DNA of 64,000 bases, taken from assembly GCF_010731775.1 (NCBI RefSeq), contig NZ_AP022590.1:3534001-3598000 (forward strand). The letters are read 5' to 3'. Below, piece after piece: positions 9,480 to 19,299 of the stretch (position 1 is the stretch's first letter; each line of letters starts with the position of its first letter). Made by a program: the position numbers and the translations under genes. This DNA comes from Mycobacterium mantenii. Its GTDB lineage: Bacteria; Actinomycetota; Actinomycetes; Mycobacteriales; Mycobacteriaceae. The notes under the pieces were generated by a model that saw only the letters and a program-made list of their open reading frames with translations, had not been told where the DNA came from and did not search any database.

Positions 9480-10361
9480 ATGTCTGACAATCGGGCTGGC
9501 GCTGTTCGTACGCGGTCCAATTCGGACGACGTACGGGCGCACTACGACCTGTCCAACGAATTCTTCGCGCTCTTTCTGGATCCGACCCGCACCTACAGCT
9601 GCGCGTATTTCCCTCGCGAGCGCATGACCTTGCGCGAAGCGCAGCTCGCCAAACTCGACCTGACTCTGGACAAGCTCGGGCTCCAGCCGGGGATGACCCT
9701 GCTCGACGTCGGCTGCGGCTGGGGTTCGGGGCTGAAGCGCGCCGTCGAGCGCTACGACGTCAACGTCGTCGGCCTGACCCTGTCCAAAAATCAACATGCC
9801 TATTGCCAGCAGGTGCTCGACGGGATGGACACCGGCCGGTCACGGCGGGTGCTGCTACGGGACTGGGCCGAGTTCGACGAACCCGTGGACCGCATGGTCG
9901 TCATCGAGGCGTTGGAGCACTTCGGTTTTCACCGCTACGACGACTTCTTCGAATTCGCCTACACCGCGCTGCCCGGCGACGGCGTGATGCTGCTGCACTC
10001 GATCACCGGTCTGCACGTCAAGCAGGTGATGGAGCGCGGCATCCCGTTGACGATGGAGATGGCGAAATTCATGAGGTTCATCGTCACCGAAATCTTCCCG
10101 GGTGGCCGGCTGCCGATGATCGAGACGGTCGAGGAGCACGCGACGAGGGTCGGGTTCACGGTGGCCCGCGTCCAGTCGCTGCAGTCGGACTTCGCCAAGA
10201 CCCTGGATTTCTGGTCCGAGACGCTGAAGGCCCACAGGGACGAGGCCATCGCCATTCAGTCCGAAGCGGTCTACGAGACGTACATGAAGTACCTGACCGG
10301 CTGCGCCAAGGTGTTCCGTATGGGCTACGTCGACTGCAACCAATTCACGCTGGAAAAGTAG
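9480..10361 (+). CDS. mmaA3: Mycolic acid methyltransferase MmaA3 (methoxymycolate O-methyltransferase type)
   Basis: 293 residues. Diagnostic stretches are the MSDN start, [19 protein letters not shown] and GVMLLHSITGLHVKQVMERG, all of which I recall from M. tuberculosis MmaA3, the O-methyltransferase turning hydroxymycolate into methoxymycolate. The SAM motif is [10 protein letters not shown] (about 74-83). By residue numbering, the Gly at position 98 (VVGLTL) is kept; change of that glycine to Asp is the known cause of methoxymycolate loss in some BCG strains. The gene is full length, so methoxymycolates are predicted unless it is silent. The ATG is preceded by GGGAGGGTAG. It lies directly between mmaA1 and mmaA4; mmaA2, which sits between mmaA1 and mmaA3 in M. 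tuberculosis, is absent here. Confidence 0.9.
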   Translation: MSDNRAGAVRTRSNSDDVRAHYDLSNEFFALFLDPTRTYSCAYFPRERMTLREAQLAKLDLTLDKLGLQPGMTLLDVGCGWGSGLKRAVERYDVNVVGLTLSKNQHAYCQQVLDGMDTGRSRRVLLRDWAEFDEPVDRMVVIEALEHFGFHRYDDFFEFAYTALPGDGVMLLHSITGLHVKQVMERGIPLTMEMAKFMRFIVTEIFPGGRLPMIETVEEHATRVGFTVARVQSLQSDFAKTLDFWSETLKAHRDEAIAIQSEAVYETYMKYLTGCAKVFRMGYVDCNQFTLEK

Positions 10362-10443
10362 AGTTGGGTATCGTTGCACGTCACACCCCAAGGCAGTCCG
10401 CGGGTAACACGCAGTGAACTTCATCCAGGAGAACAAGACGAAA

Positions 10444-11340
10444 ATGGCTGATCAACCGGCTAGCCCGACGAAGACGCGGACGGCTCCCGAGGACATTCAG
10501 GCGCACTACGACGTCTCCGACGACTTTTTCGGCCTGTTCCAAGACCCGACCCGGATCTACAGCTGCGCCTATTTCGAGCGCGACGACATGAGCCTGGAAG
10601 AGGCCCAGTACGCCAAGATCGACCTCAACCTCGACAAGCTGGACCTCAAGCCGGGCATGACTCTGCTGGACATCGGCTGCGGGTGGGGCACCACCATGAA
10701 GCGCGCCGTCGAGCGGTTCGACGTCAACGTAATCGGCCTGACGCTGTCCAAGAATCAACACGCCCGCGCTCAGGCGTTGCTCGACTCGACCGACAGCAAC
10801 CGCACGCGGGAGGTGCGCCTGCAGAACTGGGAGGACTTCAACGAGCCGGTCGACCGCATCGTCTCGATCGAGGCCTTCGAGCACTTCGGCCACGAGAACT
10901 ACGACGATTTCTTCAAGCGGACTTTCGACATCATGCCCGACGACGGCCGGATGACCGTGCAGAGCAGTGTCAGCTACCACCCGTACGACCTGGCCGCCCG
11001 CGGCAAGAAGCTCAGCTTCGAGACCGCGCGGTTCATCAAGTTCATCGTCACCGAGATCTTCCCCGGCGGCCGACTGCCGTCCACCCAGATGATGGTGGAT
11101 CACGGCGAGAAGGCAGGATTTGTTGTGCCCGAACCGATTTCGCTACGGCCGCACTACATCAAGACGCTGCACATCTGGGGCGACACGCTCGAGTCCAACA
11201 AGGACAAGGCCATCGAGGTCACCTCCGAAGAGGTGTACAACCGCTACATCAAGTACCTGCGTGGCTGCGAGCACTACTTCGGCGACGAGATGCTCGACGT
11301 CAGCCTGGTGACCTACCTCAAGCCCGGGGCTGCGGCCTAA
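10444..11340 (+). CDS. mmaA4: Hydroxymycolate synthase MmaA4
   Basis: 298 residues from the ATG giving [19 protein letters not shown]; an AGGAGAAC ribosome-binding site lies 11 bp before it, so this start is preferred over the in-frame GTG at 10414. SAM motif [11 protein letters not shown]. The segments [17 protein letters not shown] and [12 protein letters not shown] and the end [14 protein letters not shown] are characteristic of MmaA4 (Hma), which introduces the hydroxyl and adjacent methyl at the distal position and is the gateway to keto- and methoxymycolates. It is the last methyltransferase of the cluster. In M. tuberculosis rplA would follow at once; here a sigma-factor cassette intervenes. 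Confidence 0.94.
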   Translation: MADQPASPTKTRTAPEDIQAHYDVSDDFFGLFQDPTRIYSCAYFERDDMSLEEAQYAKIDLNLDKLDLKPGMTLLDIGCGWGTTMKRAVERFDVNVIGLTLSKNQHARAQALLDSTDSNRTREVRLQNWEDFNEPVDRIVSIEAFEHFGHENYDDFFKRTFDIMPDDGRMTVQSSVSYHPYDLAARGKKLSFETARFIKFIVTEIFPGGRLPSTQMMVDHGEKAGFVVPEPISLRPHYIKTLHIWGDTLESNKDKAIEVTSEEVYNRYIKYLRGCEHYFGDEMLDVSLVTYLKPGAAA

Positions 11341-11434
11341 AACTTTCGCGGCTGTCGGATTGCCCGCGCGTCGTTCGTCGAAAAGGTAGAGAGTGGAGCA
11401 CAGGGCTTCGCTCACTACCTGGAGGTGACGAGAC

Positions 11435-12130
11435 ATGCAGTACTTCGCCCTATTGATCAGCAGGGAGCAAGACCGCGCACCCGAAGACCCGGCCGCGATG
11501 GCCGCGTGGGGCGACTTCCACGCCAAAGCCGGCCCGGCGATCAAATCCGGAGACGCACTGGCGCCCGCCGCCGACGCCGTGGTCGTCACCGGAGGTCCGG
11601 ACGCCCCGGTGGTCACCGACGGTCCCTTCGCCGAGGCCGCCGAGGTGGCCTGCGGTTACTACGTGTTCGAAGCGGAGAACCTGGACGAGGCGCTGGCATT
11701 GGCCCGCGATGTCCCGCTCGCCACGTACGGCGCCGTGGAAGTGTGGCCCACGGTCCACATGATCGAGCCGTCCCGCCGGCTCACCGGGAACGACTGGCTC
11801 GCGCTGCTGCTGGAACCCCCCGCGTCGGCGCACACGCCGGGAACCCCGGAGTGGGAGGCCGTGGCGGCCAAGCACGCGGGCCTGCATGCGTGCGCGGGCG
11901 ACCACATCATCGGGGGCGCCGCGTTGCACGACCGCTCCACGGCGACGACCGTGCGGGTGCGCGACGGCGAGGTCCTCATCACCGACGGGCCCTATGTCGA
12001 GGGCGCCGAGATCGCCACGGGGATCTACCTTTTGAGTGCCGCGGATCGCGACGAGGCCGTCAAGCTCGCTTCGATGATCCCCGCCTCGACCGTGCAGGTG
12101 CGGCAACTGGCCGGCCTTTCCGCGCTCTAG
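11435..12130 (+). CDS. Tandem YCII/DGPF-domain protein
   Basis: 231 residues made of two YCII-related (DGPF) domains in tandem. The first carries VVTDGPFAEAAEVACGYYVF (DGPF at 62-65), the second LITDGPYVEGAEIATGIYLL (DGPY at 184-187). YCII domains are small ferredoxin-like folds; in actinobacteria DGPF genes are commonly paired with ECF42-type sigma factors. Here the sigma gene starts 9 bp downstream, so the two are very likely co-transcribed. The ATG has a CTGGAGGTG ribosome-binding site. The reaction is unknown. The first domain has the usual single-domain length, so this looks like an internal duplication or fusion. Confidence 0.88.
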   Translation: MQYFALLISREQDRAPEDPAAMAAWGDFHAKAGPAIKSGDALAPAADAVVVTGGPDAPVVTDGPFAEAAEVACGYYVFEAENLDEALALARDVPLATYGAVEVWPTVHMIEPSRRLTGNDWLALLLEPPASAHTPGTPEWEAVAAKHAGLHACAGDHIIGGAALHDRSTATTVRVRDGEVLITDGPYVEGAEIATGIYLLSAADRDEAVKLASMIPASTVQVRQLAGLSAL

Positions 12131-12139
12131 CCGTCGCGA

Positions 12140-13357
12140 ATGGCCGACCTGGACGGCGTCTTTCGCCGGGAGTGGGGTCCCGCCGTGGCCGCGCTCGCCC
12201 GGTGGTCGGGTGACCTCACCGTCGCCGAGGACGCCGTCCAGGAGGCCTGCGCCGAGGCGCTGCGCACCTGGTCTCTGAACGGGGTGCCCGTCAACCCGGG
12301 CGGGTGGCTGGTGACCGTCGGCCGCAACCGCGCGCGGGACCGGCTGCGCCGCGAATCCGTGCGCCCCGGAAAGGAATTAGCGGCTGTGCTGGACGACATC
12401 AGGGCACGCACCGATCACACCGACCCGCATCCGGTTCGCGACGACGAGCTGCGGATGATGTTCACCTGTGCCCACCCGGCGCTGGACCGGCAATCGCAAC
12501 TGGCGCTGACGCTGCGACTGGTGTCCGGTCTGACCGTCGGCGAGATCGCCCGCGCGCTCCTGCAGACCGAGGCGGCGATCGGTCAGCGAATCACGCGCGC
12601 CAAGAACAAGGTTCGGCACGCCAACATCCCGCTGCGGGTGCCACCCGCCGAGCTGCTGCCCGAGCGCACACCGCACGTGTTCGGGTGCGTCTATTCGGTG
12701 TTCACTGAGGGCTACTGGTCGACCGCGGGCCCGTCGGCCATCCGGGACGACCTGTGCGACGAGGGGATCCGGCTGGGCGGGGAGTTGTGCGCGCTGCTGC
12801 CCGACGAGCCGGAGGCGCACGCCCTGTCCGCCCTGATGTTGCTGCATGATTCGCGCCGCGCGACCCGGGTGGACGACACCGGGATGCTGGTGCCGCTCGA
12901 GGACCAGGACCGGCGCCGCTGGGACCGCGGGTGCATCTCGCGCGGGCTCGACCGGTTGCGCCACGCCCAGGGGGCGACGGGCGCCTACCTGCCCCAGGCC
13001 GTGATCGCAGCGCTGCACGCCACGGCACCGTCCTGGGAGGAGACCGACTGGGTCACCATCGGCACCGCCTACGACAGGCTGTTCGCGATGACCGGCTCGC
13101 CGGTGGTGGCCGCCAACCGGGCGCTGGCGATCGGATTCCGCGACGGCCCCGACGCCGGCCTGGCCGCGCTGGACAAGGTGGCACACGATCCGCGACTCGG
13201 TCGCTCCAACCTGGTCGCGACCGTGCGGGCCGACCTGTTGCGGCGCGCGGGCAGGCCCGCCGATGCGCTCGCCTGGTATCGAATGGCGTTGGAGTCCAAC
13301 GGATCTGACCCCGGTCGCCGGTTTCTGCGGCGGCGCATCGCCGAGTGCGGCGGTTAG
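12140..13357 (+). CDS. ECF RNA polymerase sigma factor, ECF42-like with C-terminal extension
   Basis: 405 residues. Region 2 is [20 protein letters not shown] followed by [17 protein letters not shown]. Region 4 is [20 protein letters not shown] followed by ITRAKNKVR. About 200 further residues (the SnoaL-free, DUF6596/TPR-like tail, including [13 protein letters not shown] and [13 protein letters not shown]) mark the ECF42 type, which has no classical anti-sigma factor and is genetically linked to DGPF proteins. That link is seen here. The tail probably controls activity. The stop overlaps the convergent rplA stop by 4 bp. The cassette sits between mmaA4 and rplA and looks like an insertion relative to M. 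tuberculosis. Confidence 0.9.
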   Translation: MADLDGVFRREWGPAVAALARWSGDLTVAEDAVQEACAEALRTWSLNGVPVNPGGWLVTVGRNRARDRLRRESVRPGKELAAVLDDIRARTDHTDPHPVRDDELRMMFTCAHPALDRQSQLALTLRLVSGLTVGEIARALLQTEAAIGQRITRAKNKVRHANIPLRVPPAELLPERTPHVFGCVYSVFTEGYWSTAGPSAIRDDLCDEGIRLGGELCALLPDEPEAHALSALMLLHDSRRATRVDDTGMLVPLEDQDRRRWDRGCISRGLDRLRHAQGATGAYLPQAVIAALHATAPSWEETDWVTIGTAYDRLFAMTGSPVVAANRALAIGFRDGPDAGLAALDKVAHDPRLGRSNLVATVRADLLRRAGRPADALAWYRMALESNGSDPGRRFLRRRIAECGG

Positions 13358-14061
13358 GACTCCGCGAAGTTGCGGGTGACGGCCGGGTCCACCGGGATGC
13401 CCGGTCCCGTCGTGGTCGAGACCACAATCTTCTTCAGGTAGCGTCCCTTGGACGCGGACGGCTTGAGCCGCAGCACCTCGTCCAGCGCGGCGCCGTAGTT
13501 CTCGGCCAGCGCCTTCTCGTCGAACGAGGCCTTGCCGATGACGAAGTGCAGGTTGGCCTGCTTGTCCACCCGGAAGTTGATCTTGCCGCCCTTGATGTCG
13601 GCCACGGCCTTGGCGACATCGGGGGTCACGGTACCGGTCTTGGGGTTCGGCATCAGGCCGCGCGGACCGAGCACCCGGGCGATGCGGCCCACCTTGGCCA
13701 TCTGGTCCGGGGTCGCGATCGCGGCGTCGAAGTCCAGGAACCCGCCCTGGATCTTCTCGATCAGGTCGTCGCTGCCGACGATGTCTGCGCCGGCCGCCTG
13801 CGCCTGCTCGGCCTTGTCGCCCACCGCGAACACCGCGACGCGGGCGGTCTTACCGGTGCCGTGCGGCAGGTTGACCGTGCCGCGGACCATCTGGTCGGCC
13901 TTGCGCGGGTCGACGCCGAGCCGGATGGCCACCTCGACGGTTGCATCCTGCTTGCTCGACGACGTCTCCTTGGCGAGCTTGGCCGCTTCCAGCGGGGAGT
14001 AGAGGTTGTCGCGATCCACCTTCTCGGCGGCGGCGCGGTATGCCTTGCTGTTCTTGCTCAC
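13354..14061 (-). CDS. rplA: 50S ribosomal protein L1
   Basis: 235 residues, the normal L1 length. Contains the L1 signature region ([18 protein letters not shown]) and the N-terminal [20 protein letters not shown]1 binds 23S rRNA at the L1 stalk, and in many bacteria represses its own L11-L1 operon. The GTG start is 68 bp after the rplK stop, so the genes form the usual rplK-rplA pair. Its 3' end overlaps the convergent sigma-factor gene by 4 bp. Confidence 0.98.
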   Translation of the reverse strand: MSKNSKAYRAAAEKVDRDNLYSPLEAAKLAKETSSSKQDATVEVAIRLGVDPRKADQMVRGTVNLPHGTGKTARVAVFAVGDKAEQAQAAGADIVGSDDLIEKIQGGFLDFDAAIATPDQMAKVGRIARVLGPRGLMPNPKTGTVTPDVAKAVADIKGGKINFRVDKQANLHFVIGKASFDEKALAENYGAALDEVLRLKPSASKGRYLKKIVVSTTTGPGIPVDPAVTRNFAES

Positions 14062-14129
14062 TTGCTAATCCAATCGGGTGTTGGGGTCGTGGTTAGCGGG
14101 CCGAAGCTGGCCCTCCCACGGTTAGGGGC

Positions 14130-14558
14130 TTATTCGACGGTGATGCCCATCGACCGGGCGGTGCCGGCGATGATCTTGGCGGCGGCGTCGATGTCGTTGG
14201 CGTTCAGATCGGCCTTCTTGGTCTCGGCGATCTCCTTGACCTGATCCCAGCTGACCTTGGCGACCTTGGTCTTGTGCGGTTCGGCCGATCCCTTGCCCAC
14301 GCCGGCGGCCTTGAGCAGCAGCTTGGCGGCGGGCGGCGTCTTTAGCGCGAAGGTGAAGCTGCGGTCCTCGTAGACCGTGATCTCCACCGGGATGACCTGG
14401 CCGCGCTGGTTTTCCGTGGCAGCGTTGTATGCCTTGCAGAACTCCATGATGTTGACGCCGTGCTGACCGAGCGCGGGCCCGACCGGCGGCGCCGGGTTGG
14501 CCTGCCCCGCCTGGATCTGAAGCTTGATCAGCCCGACGACTTTCTTCTTCGGGGCCAT
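14130..14558 (-). CDS. rplK: 50S ribosomal protein L11
   Basis: 142 residues. Begins [19 protein letters not shown] and has the proline-rich hinge [19 protein letters not shown] typical of L11, the protein of the GTPase-associated centre and the site of thiopeptide action. Lies 47 bp downstream of nusG and upstream of rplA, the standard nusG-rplK-rplA order. AAGGAACAGC before the ATG is a good ribosome-binding site. Confidence 0.98.
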   Translation of the reverse strand: MAPKKKVVGLIKLQIQAGQANPAPPVGPALGQHGVNIMEFCKAYNAATENQRGQVIPVEITVYEDRSFTFALKTPPAAKLLLKAAGVGKGSAEPHKTKVAKVSWDQVKEIAETKKADLNANDIDAAAKIIAGTARSMGITVE

Positions 14559-14605
14559 GAGGTTGTGCTGTTCCTTCCTGGTTTACGCCCGGCGTATGCG
14601 CCGGT

Positions 14606-15875
<1,270 letters not shown>

Positions 15876-16022
15876 CGCATGCTCCTTTGTTTGCTAATGC
15901 TTTTAGAGCCGTCCCATGTGTGGCGGCACGTACTTCCAGTGTCCACCATGGCACATCCTCTTATGGTCCGGATCCTCCTCAGGCCGTCCCGGCCCGCATC
16001 GTCACCGAACGCTCGTCTTCAG

Positions 16023-16095
<73 letters not shown>

Positions 16096-16099
16096 TCGC

Positions 16100-16115
16100 G
16101 GTTGGCAGGCCAACC
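16100..16115. repeat. Perfect inverted repeat just 5' of tRNA-Trp
   Basis: GGTTGGC and GCCAACC flank two bases (AG), giving a 7-bp perfect dyad 4 bp upstream of the mature tRNA-Trp 5' end. On the transcript it would be a very tight hairpin in the 5' leader; on DNA it could be a protein site. Function not known. Confidence 0.6.
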
Positions 16116-16239
16116 TGCGCTTACCTACCGGGGCTCACATGACACGCGCGCCCTCCGATTGCTCGACTCACGGAAAGCGCGCTAATGCTGGGAAAACCCC
16201 GAGGACCGAGTGTACATCGACGCAGGAGTCAGATACTAA

Positions 16240-16740
16240 TTACGCCGTTCTGACGACCTGGCCGGATTCCGGGTCCCAGCGCAGGTTCGCGGATCCGTCG
16301 GTGTACTGGCTCATCAACGTGGTGTAGGCCTCCAGGACCACCTCGCCGTCGTCGTTGGTGCAGGTGTTTTTGGTGACGACGATGTCGGCGCCGAAGCGCT
16401 CCTCCACCGAATAGACGTCCATGCGGGCCCACAGCTTGTCGCCGGCCTTGATCGGCTTGGAGAACACGAAGCGCTGGTCGACCTGGACGATCACCAGCGT
16501 CTCCATGCCGATGTCGACATGCCGGAAGAAATCCAGCTGGACCAGCTTGGCGAAGATGGTCGCGAAGGTCAGCGGCGCGACGATCGCGTCGTGGCCGAGG
16601 TCGGCGGCCACGCTTTCCTCGAAGTGGGCGCGGTGGTCGTTCTTGACGGACAGTGCGAACTGGCGCAGTTGTTCCCGCCCCACAACGAAGTAGTCCGGGT
16701 AGCGCCAGATCATTCCCCTGATGTCTGTTTTGAGCGCCAT
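16240..16740 (-). CDS. hadC: (3R)-hydroxyacyl-ACP dehydratase subunit HadC
   Basis: 166 residues, MaoC-like hot-dog fold. Starts MALKTDIRGMIWRYPDYFVV and contains APLTFATIFAKLVQLDFFRH and the hydration-type segment VIVQVDQRFVFSKPIKAGDK. HadC is the non-catalytic partner that pairs with HadB and favours long meromycolate intermediates of FAS-II. The ATG is 3 bp after the hadB stop. Last gene of hadABC; the next feature downstream on this strand is tRNA-Trp. Confidence 0.97.
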   Translation of the reverse strand: MALKTDIRGMIWRYPDYFVVGREQLRQFALSVKNDHRAHFEESVAADLGHDAIVAPLTFATIFAKLVQLDFFRHVDIGMETLVIVQVDQRFVFSKPIKAGDKLWARMDVYSVEERFGADIVVTKNTCTNDDGEVVLEAYTTLMSQYTDGSANLRWDPESGQVVRTA

Positions 16741-16743
16741 GGG

Positions 16744-17172
16744 CTATGCCAGAGTTGCGGAGGCGATCGCCCTACCGAAGATCTTCTTGCCGCCGGTGGT
16801 GGCCGTGAGCGCGATGGTCACGGACTTCGTCTCGGGATCGGCAGACTTCACCCGTCCGCTGAAGACCAGCTCGGCGCCCTTGCCGTCGTTGGGCACCGGC
16901 ACCACCGCGGTGAACCGCACGTTGTACTCGGTGACCGCACCGGGGTCACCGATCCACGCGGTCACGTAGCCGCCGCCGATGCCCATGGTCAGCATGCCGT
17001 GCGCGATCGCGGTGTCCAGGCCGACGACCTTGGCAATCTCGTCGTCCCAGTGAATCGGGTTCAAGTCGCCGGAAACGCCCGCGTAATTCACCAGATCCTG
17101 TCGGGTCAGCGGATAGGTCTTCTCAGGAAGCTGGTCACCCACCTTCACGGAGCTGAACTCACGCAGTGGCAT
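16744..17172 (-). CDS. hadB: (3R)-hydroxyacyl-ACP dehydratase catalytic subunit HadB
   Basis: 142 residues, MaoC-like. The catalytic motif is SGDLNPIHWDD, with Asp36 and His41 present. The start MPLREFSSVKVGDQLPEKTY overlaps the end of hadA by 14 bp, so synthesis is probably coupled. HadB supplies the active site for both HadAB and HadBC dehydratases in the FAS-II elongation cycle that builds meromycolic chains. The sequence is almost identical to the M. tuberculosis protein as I remember it. Confidence 0.98.
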   Translation of the reverse strand: MPLREFSSVKVGDQLPEKTYPLTRQDLVNYAGVSGDLNPIHWDDEIAKVVGLDTAIAHGMLTMGIGGGYVTAWIGDPGAVTEYNVRFTAVVPVPNDGKGAELVFSGRVKSADPETKSVTIALTATTGGKKIFGRAIASATLA

Positions 17173-17638
17173 CAGTAAATCCCTCTTCTCCATCCTCACC
17201 GGCACGGCCCGCCAGGGTCGTGTAGGTCTCTTGCACGACGTCACCGGCTTCGTTGGTGATGACATTCTTGGTGACAATGATCTGGGTGCCGTGCGACACG
17301 CGGACCGAGTCCACATAGACATCGCAGTACAGCTTGTCGCCGGCGACGATCGGCGCGTTGAATTTCAGTACCTGGTCGACCTGGACGATCTGCGCGTCCT
17401 GGACGGCCACGTTCGCGTGCTTGAAGAACGCCGTCTGCGCCTGGTAGCCGAATACGCAGATGAACGTCAACGGCGCGAGCAACCCTTTATAGCCGAGTTC
17501 GGCCGCCGCCTTCTCCTCGAAGAACTCGGGGCTGTCGTTTTGCACGGCCACCGCGTACTCGCGGATCTTCTCCCGCTCCACCTCGTAATGATCGGGGTAG
17601 CGGTAGTGCATCCCCACGATGCTTTCGGTTAACGGCAC
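17159..17638 (-). CDS. hadA: (3R)-hydroxyacyl-ACP dehydratase subunit HadA
   Basis: 159 residues, hot-dog fold, partner of HadB in the earlier FAS-II dehydration steps. Contains HYRYPDHYEVEREKIREYAV and LLAPLTFICVFGYQAQTAFF. Cys61, the residue modified by activated thiacetazone and isoxyl in M. tuberculosis, is present. First gene of hadABC, 49 bp after rpmG, so the operon probably begins at the tRNA-Thr promoter. Confidence 0.98.
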   Translation of the reverse strand: MPLTESIVGMHYRYPDHYEVEREKIREYAVAVQNDSPEFFEEKAAAELGYKGLLAPLTFICVFGYQAQTAFFKHANVAVQDAQIVQVDQVLKFNAPIVAGDKLYCDVYVDSVRVSHGTQIIVTKNVITNEAGDVVQETYTTLAGRAGEDGEEGFTDATA

Positions 17639-17686
17639 GGTTCTTAAACTACCTAGTCAATCCGAACAAACGCCCGCGGGTGACCG

Positions 17687-17854
17687 CTAGCGTGTCTCCC
17701 GATGCGCCTGGTGCTTGCCGCAGTTGGGGCAGAACTTCTTCAGCTCAAGCCGGTCCGGGTCGTTCCGGCGGTTTTTCTTGGTGATGTAGTTGCGGTGCTT
17801 GCACACCTCGCATGCCAAGGTGATCTTCGGCCGTACGTCGGTACTGGACGCCAT
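17687..17854 (-). CDS. rpmG: 50S ribosomal protein L33, zinc-ribbon form
   Basis: 55 residues: [18 protein letters not shown] at the start and ending RETR. Two CxxC pairs (CEVC and CPNC) show the zinc-binding (C+) form, as opposed to the zinc-free paralogue used under zinc starvation. It corresponds to rpmG2 of M. tuberculosis, between tRNA-Met and hadA. Start ATG follows a GAGAGAA purine stretch. Confidence 0.96.
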
Positions 17855-17899
17855 GACGGTTCTCTCTCAATTCCTTTAAAAAGCTGTGCTGTTGTGTTG

Positions 17900-17973
<74 letters not shown>

Positions 17974-18025
17974 TCTGGCCACCCCTTTTAGAGCCGGGGC
18001 CGCCACGCCTGCTCGGCGTCCGCCG

Positions 18026-18098
18026 AGCCCCCTAACGGAATCGAACCGTTGACCTTTTCCTTACCATGGAAACGCTCTACCGACTGAGCTAAGGGGGC
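18026..18098 (-). tRNA. thrT: tRNA-Thr (GGT anticodon)
   Basis: 73-nt cloverleaf on the minus strand. Acceptor GCCCCCT with AGGGGGC, anticodon GGT in the loop ATGGTAA between TTTCC and GGAAA, T-arm GTTCGAT. First RNA of the thrT-metT-rpmG-hadABC array. Confidence 0.96.
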
Positions 18099-18138
18099 CG
18101 TTCACCCGAAGCGATTTCAGTCCGCGCGGGCCTAAAAG

Positions 18139-18168
18139 AGGGTACAGCCTGGCTTGCAGCGGCACCAA
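18139..18168 (-). promoter_or_regulatory. Candidate SigA-type promoter for thrT-metT-rpmG-hadABC
   Basis: On the minus strand TTGGTG (18168-18163) and TACCCT (18144-18139) are separated by 18 bp, an acceptable housekeeping -35/-10 pair. Start of transcription would fall near 18132, leaving a leader of about 33 nt before tRNA-Thr. Confidence 0.4.
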
Positions 18169-18174
18169 ACCACA

Positions 18175-18381
18175 TCAACCATCCCCGGCGCTGCGCCGGG
18201 GTTGCCATGCATTGAGGTCGCTGAACTCGTCGTAGTCATCGTCCTGCTCGACGGAATCGCCCTCACGGAGCAGCGTCCGCAAGGCGAGGTTGACGGCCTC
18301 GCGCACGTCGGCGACTTGGAAGCGGCGGATCGCCTCGTCGACCAGATCGACATCGACCTCGATTTCGACCTTCTTCCTCAT
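18175..18381 (-). CDS. Orphan VapB-like type II antitoxin
   Basis: 68 residues from the ATG giving MRKKVEIEVDVDLVDEAIRR. The N-terminal half has the VapB ribbon-helix-helix pattern, including VREAVNLALRTLL, a common VapB core. The C-terminal half is acidic (EQDDDYDEFSDLNAW) and resembles the toxin-binding tail. No VapC follows: the next element downstream on this strand is the tRNA-Thr region. It may be a solitary regulator or the remains of a module. An in-frame TTG two codons upstream is a less likely start. Confidence 0.7.
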   Translation of the reverse strand: MRKKVEIEVDVDLVDEAIRRFQVADVREAVNLALRTLLREGDSVEQDDDYDEFSDLNAWQPRRSAGDG

Positions 18382-18515
18382 GGGCAAACCATACCCACTG
18401 CATACCGGCGTAATCGGGTCCGAAACGGTGGTGTCGGACGGCTTCCGTCGCCGCGAATCCCCGGGGGCGGCGGTCTACTCGTGGCGCGGCCGGGTCGAGG
18501 TCCTAGTCTGGTCAC

Positions 18516-19229
18516 GTGCCCGAGGACCGGCTGTACTTTCGTCAACTGCTCTCCGGTCGCGACTTCGCCGCCGGCGACATGTTCGCGACGCAGATGCGCA
18601 ACTTCGCCTACCTGATCGGCGACCGGCAAACCGGCGACTGCGTGGTGGTCGACCCCGCGTACGCCGCCGGCGAACTCCTCGACACGCTCGAGGCCGACGG
18701 CATGCACCTGTCCGGGGTGCTGGTGACGCACCATCATCCCGACCATGTGGGCGGATCGATGATGGGCTTTTCGCTGCAGGGCCTGGCCGAGTTGCTAGAC
18801 CGTAAAGCGGTGCCGGTGCATGTCAATACTCATGAGGCACAATGGGTTTCGCGAGTCACGGGGATCAGTCTGGGCGACCTGACCTCACACGAGAACCACG
18901 ACAAGGTCAGCATCGGCGACATCGAGATCGAGCTGCTGCACACCCCCGGCCACACGCCGGGCAGCCAGTGCTTTCTGCTCGACGGCCGCCTCGTCGCCGG
19001 TGACACGTTGTTTTTGGAGGGCTGCGGGCGCACGGACTTCCCCGGCGGCGACTCCGACGAGATGTACCGCAGTCTGCAGCGGCTCGCGACGCTGCCGGGT
19101 GACCCGACGGTGTTTCCGGGGCACTGGTATTCGGCGGAGCCGAGCGCCTCGCTCTCGGAGGTCAAGCGTTCCAACTACGTGTACCGGGCCGCGGACCTCG
19201 GTCAATGGCGGATGCTGATGGGCGGCTGA
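18516..19229 (+). CDS. Metallo-beta-lactamase-fold hydrolase, glyoxalase II-like
   Basis: 237 residues. The dinuclear metal site is clear in VTHHHPDHVGG; LLHTPGHTPGSQCF gives the third histidine and LVAGDTLFLEGCGRTDF the bridging Asp; VFPGHWY the last His. The layout suits a hydroxyacylglutathione hydrolase or thioesterase type; mycobacteria use mycothiol rather than glutathione, so the thiol ester substrate is uncertain. Position fits M. tuberculosis Rv0634c. GTG start giving MPEDRLYFRQLLSG; no strong ribosome-binding site seen. Confidence 0.9.
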   Translation: MPEDRLYFRQLLSGRDFAAGDMFATQMRNFAYLIGDRQTGDCVVVDPAYAAGELLDTLEADGMHLSGVLVTHHHPDHVGGSMMGFSLQGLAELLDRKAVPVHVNTHEAQWVSRVTGISLGDLTSHENHDKVSIGDIEIELLHTPGHTPGSQCFLLDGRLVAGDTLFLEGCGRTDFPGGDSDEMYRSLQRLATLPGDPTVFPGHWYSAEPSASLSEVKRSNYVYRAADLGQWRMLMGG

Positions 19230-19299
19230 GCTCCTCGGGGATCGCTCGGTCAGGGCCATCCGGCGACCGCCCCTGTGATATAAGCGGAGGGTGGATTCC

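Noticed and set aside
19291..19299. GTG start for the Rv0633c-like gene
   Set aside because: The purine-rich ribosome-binding site directly abuts it. The ATG 9 bp downstream is correctly spaced.
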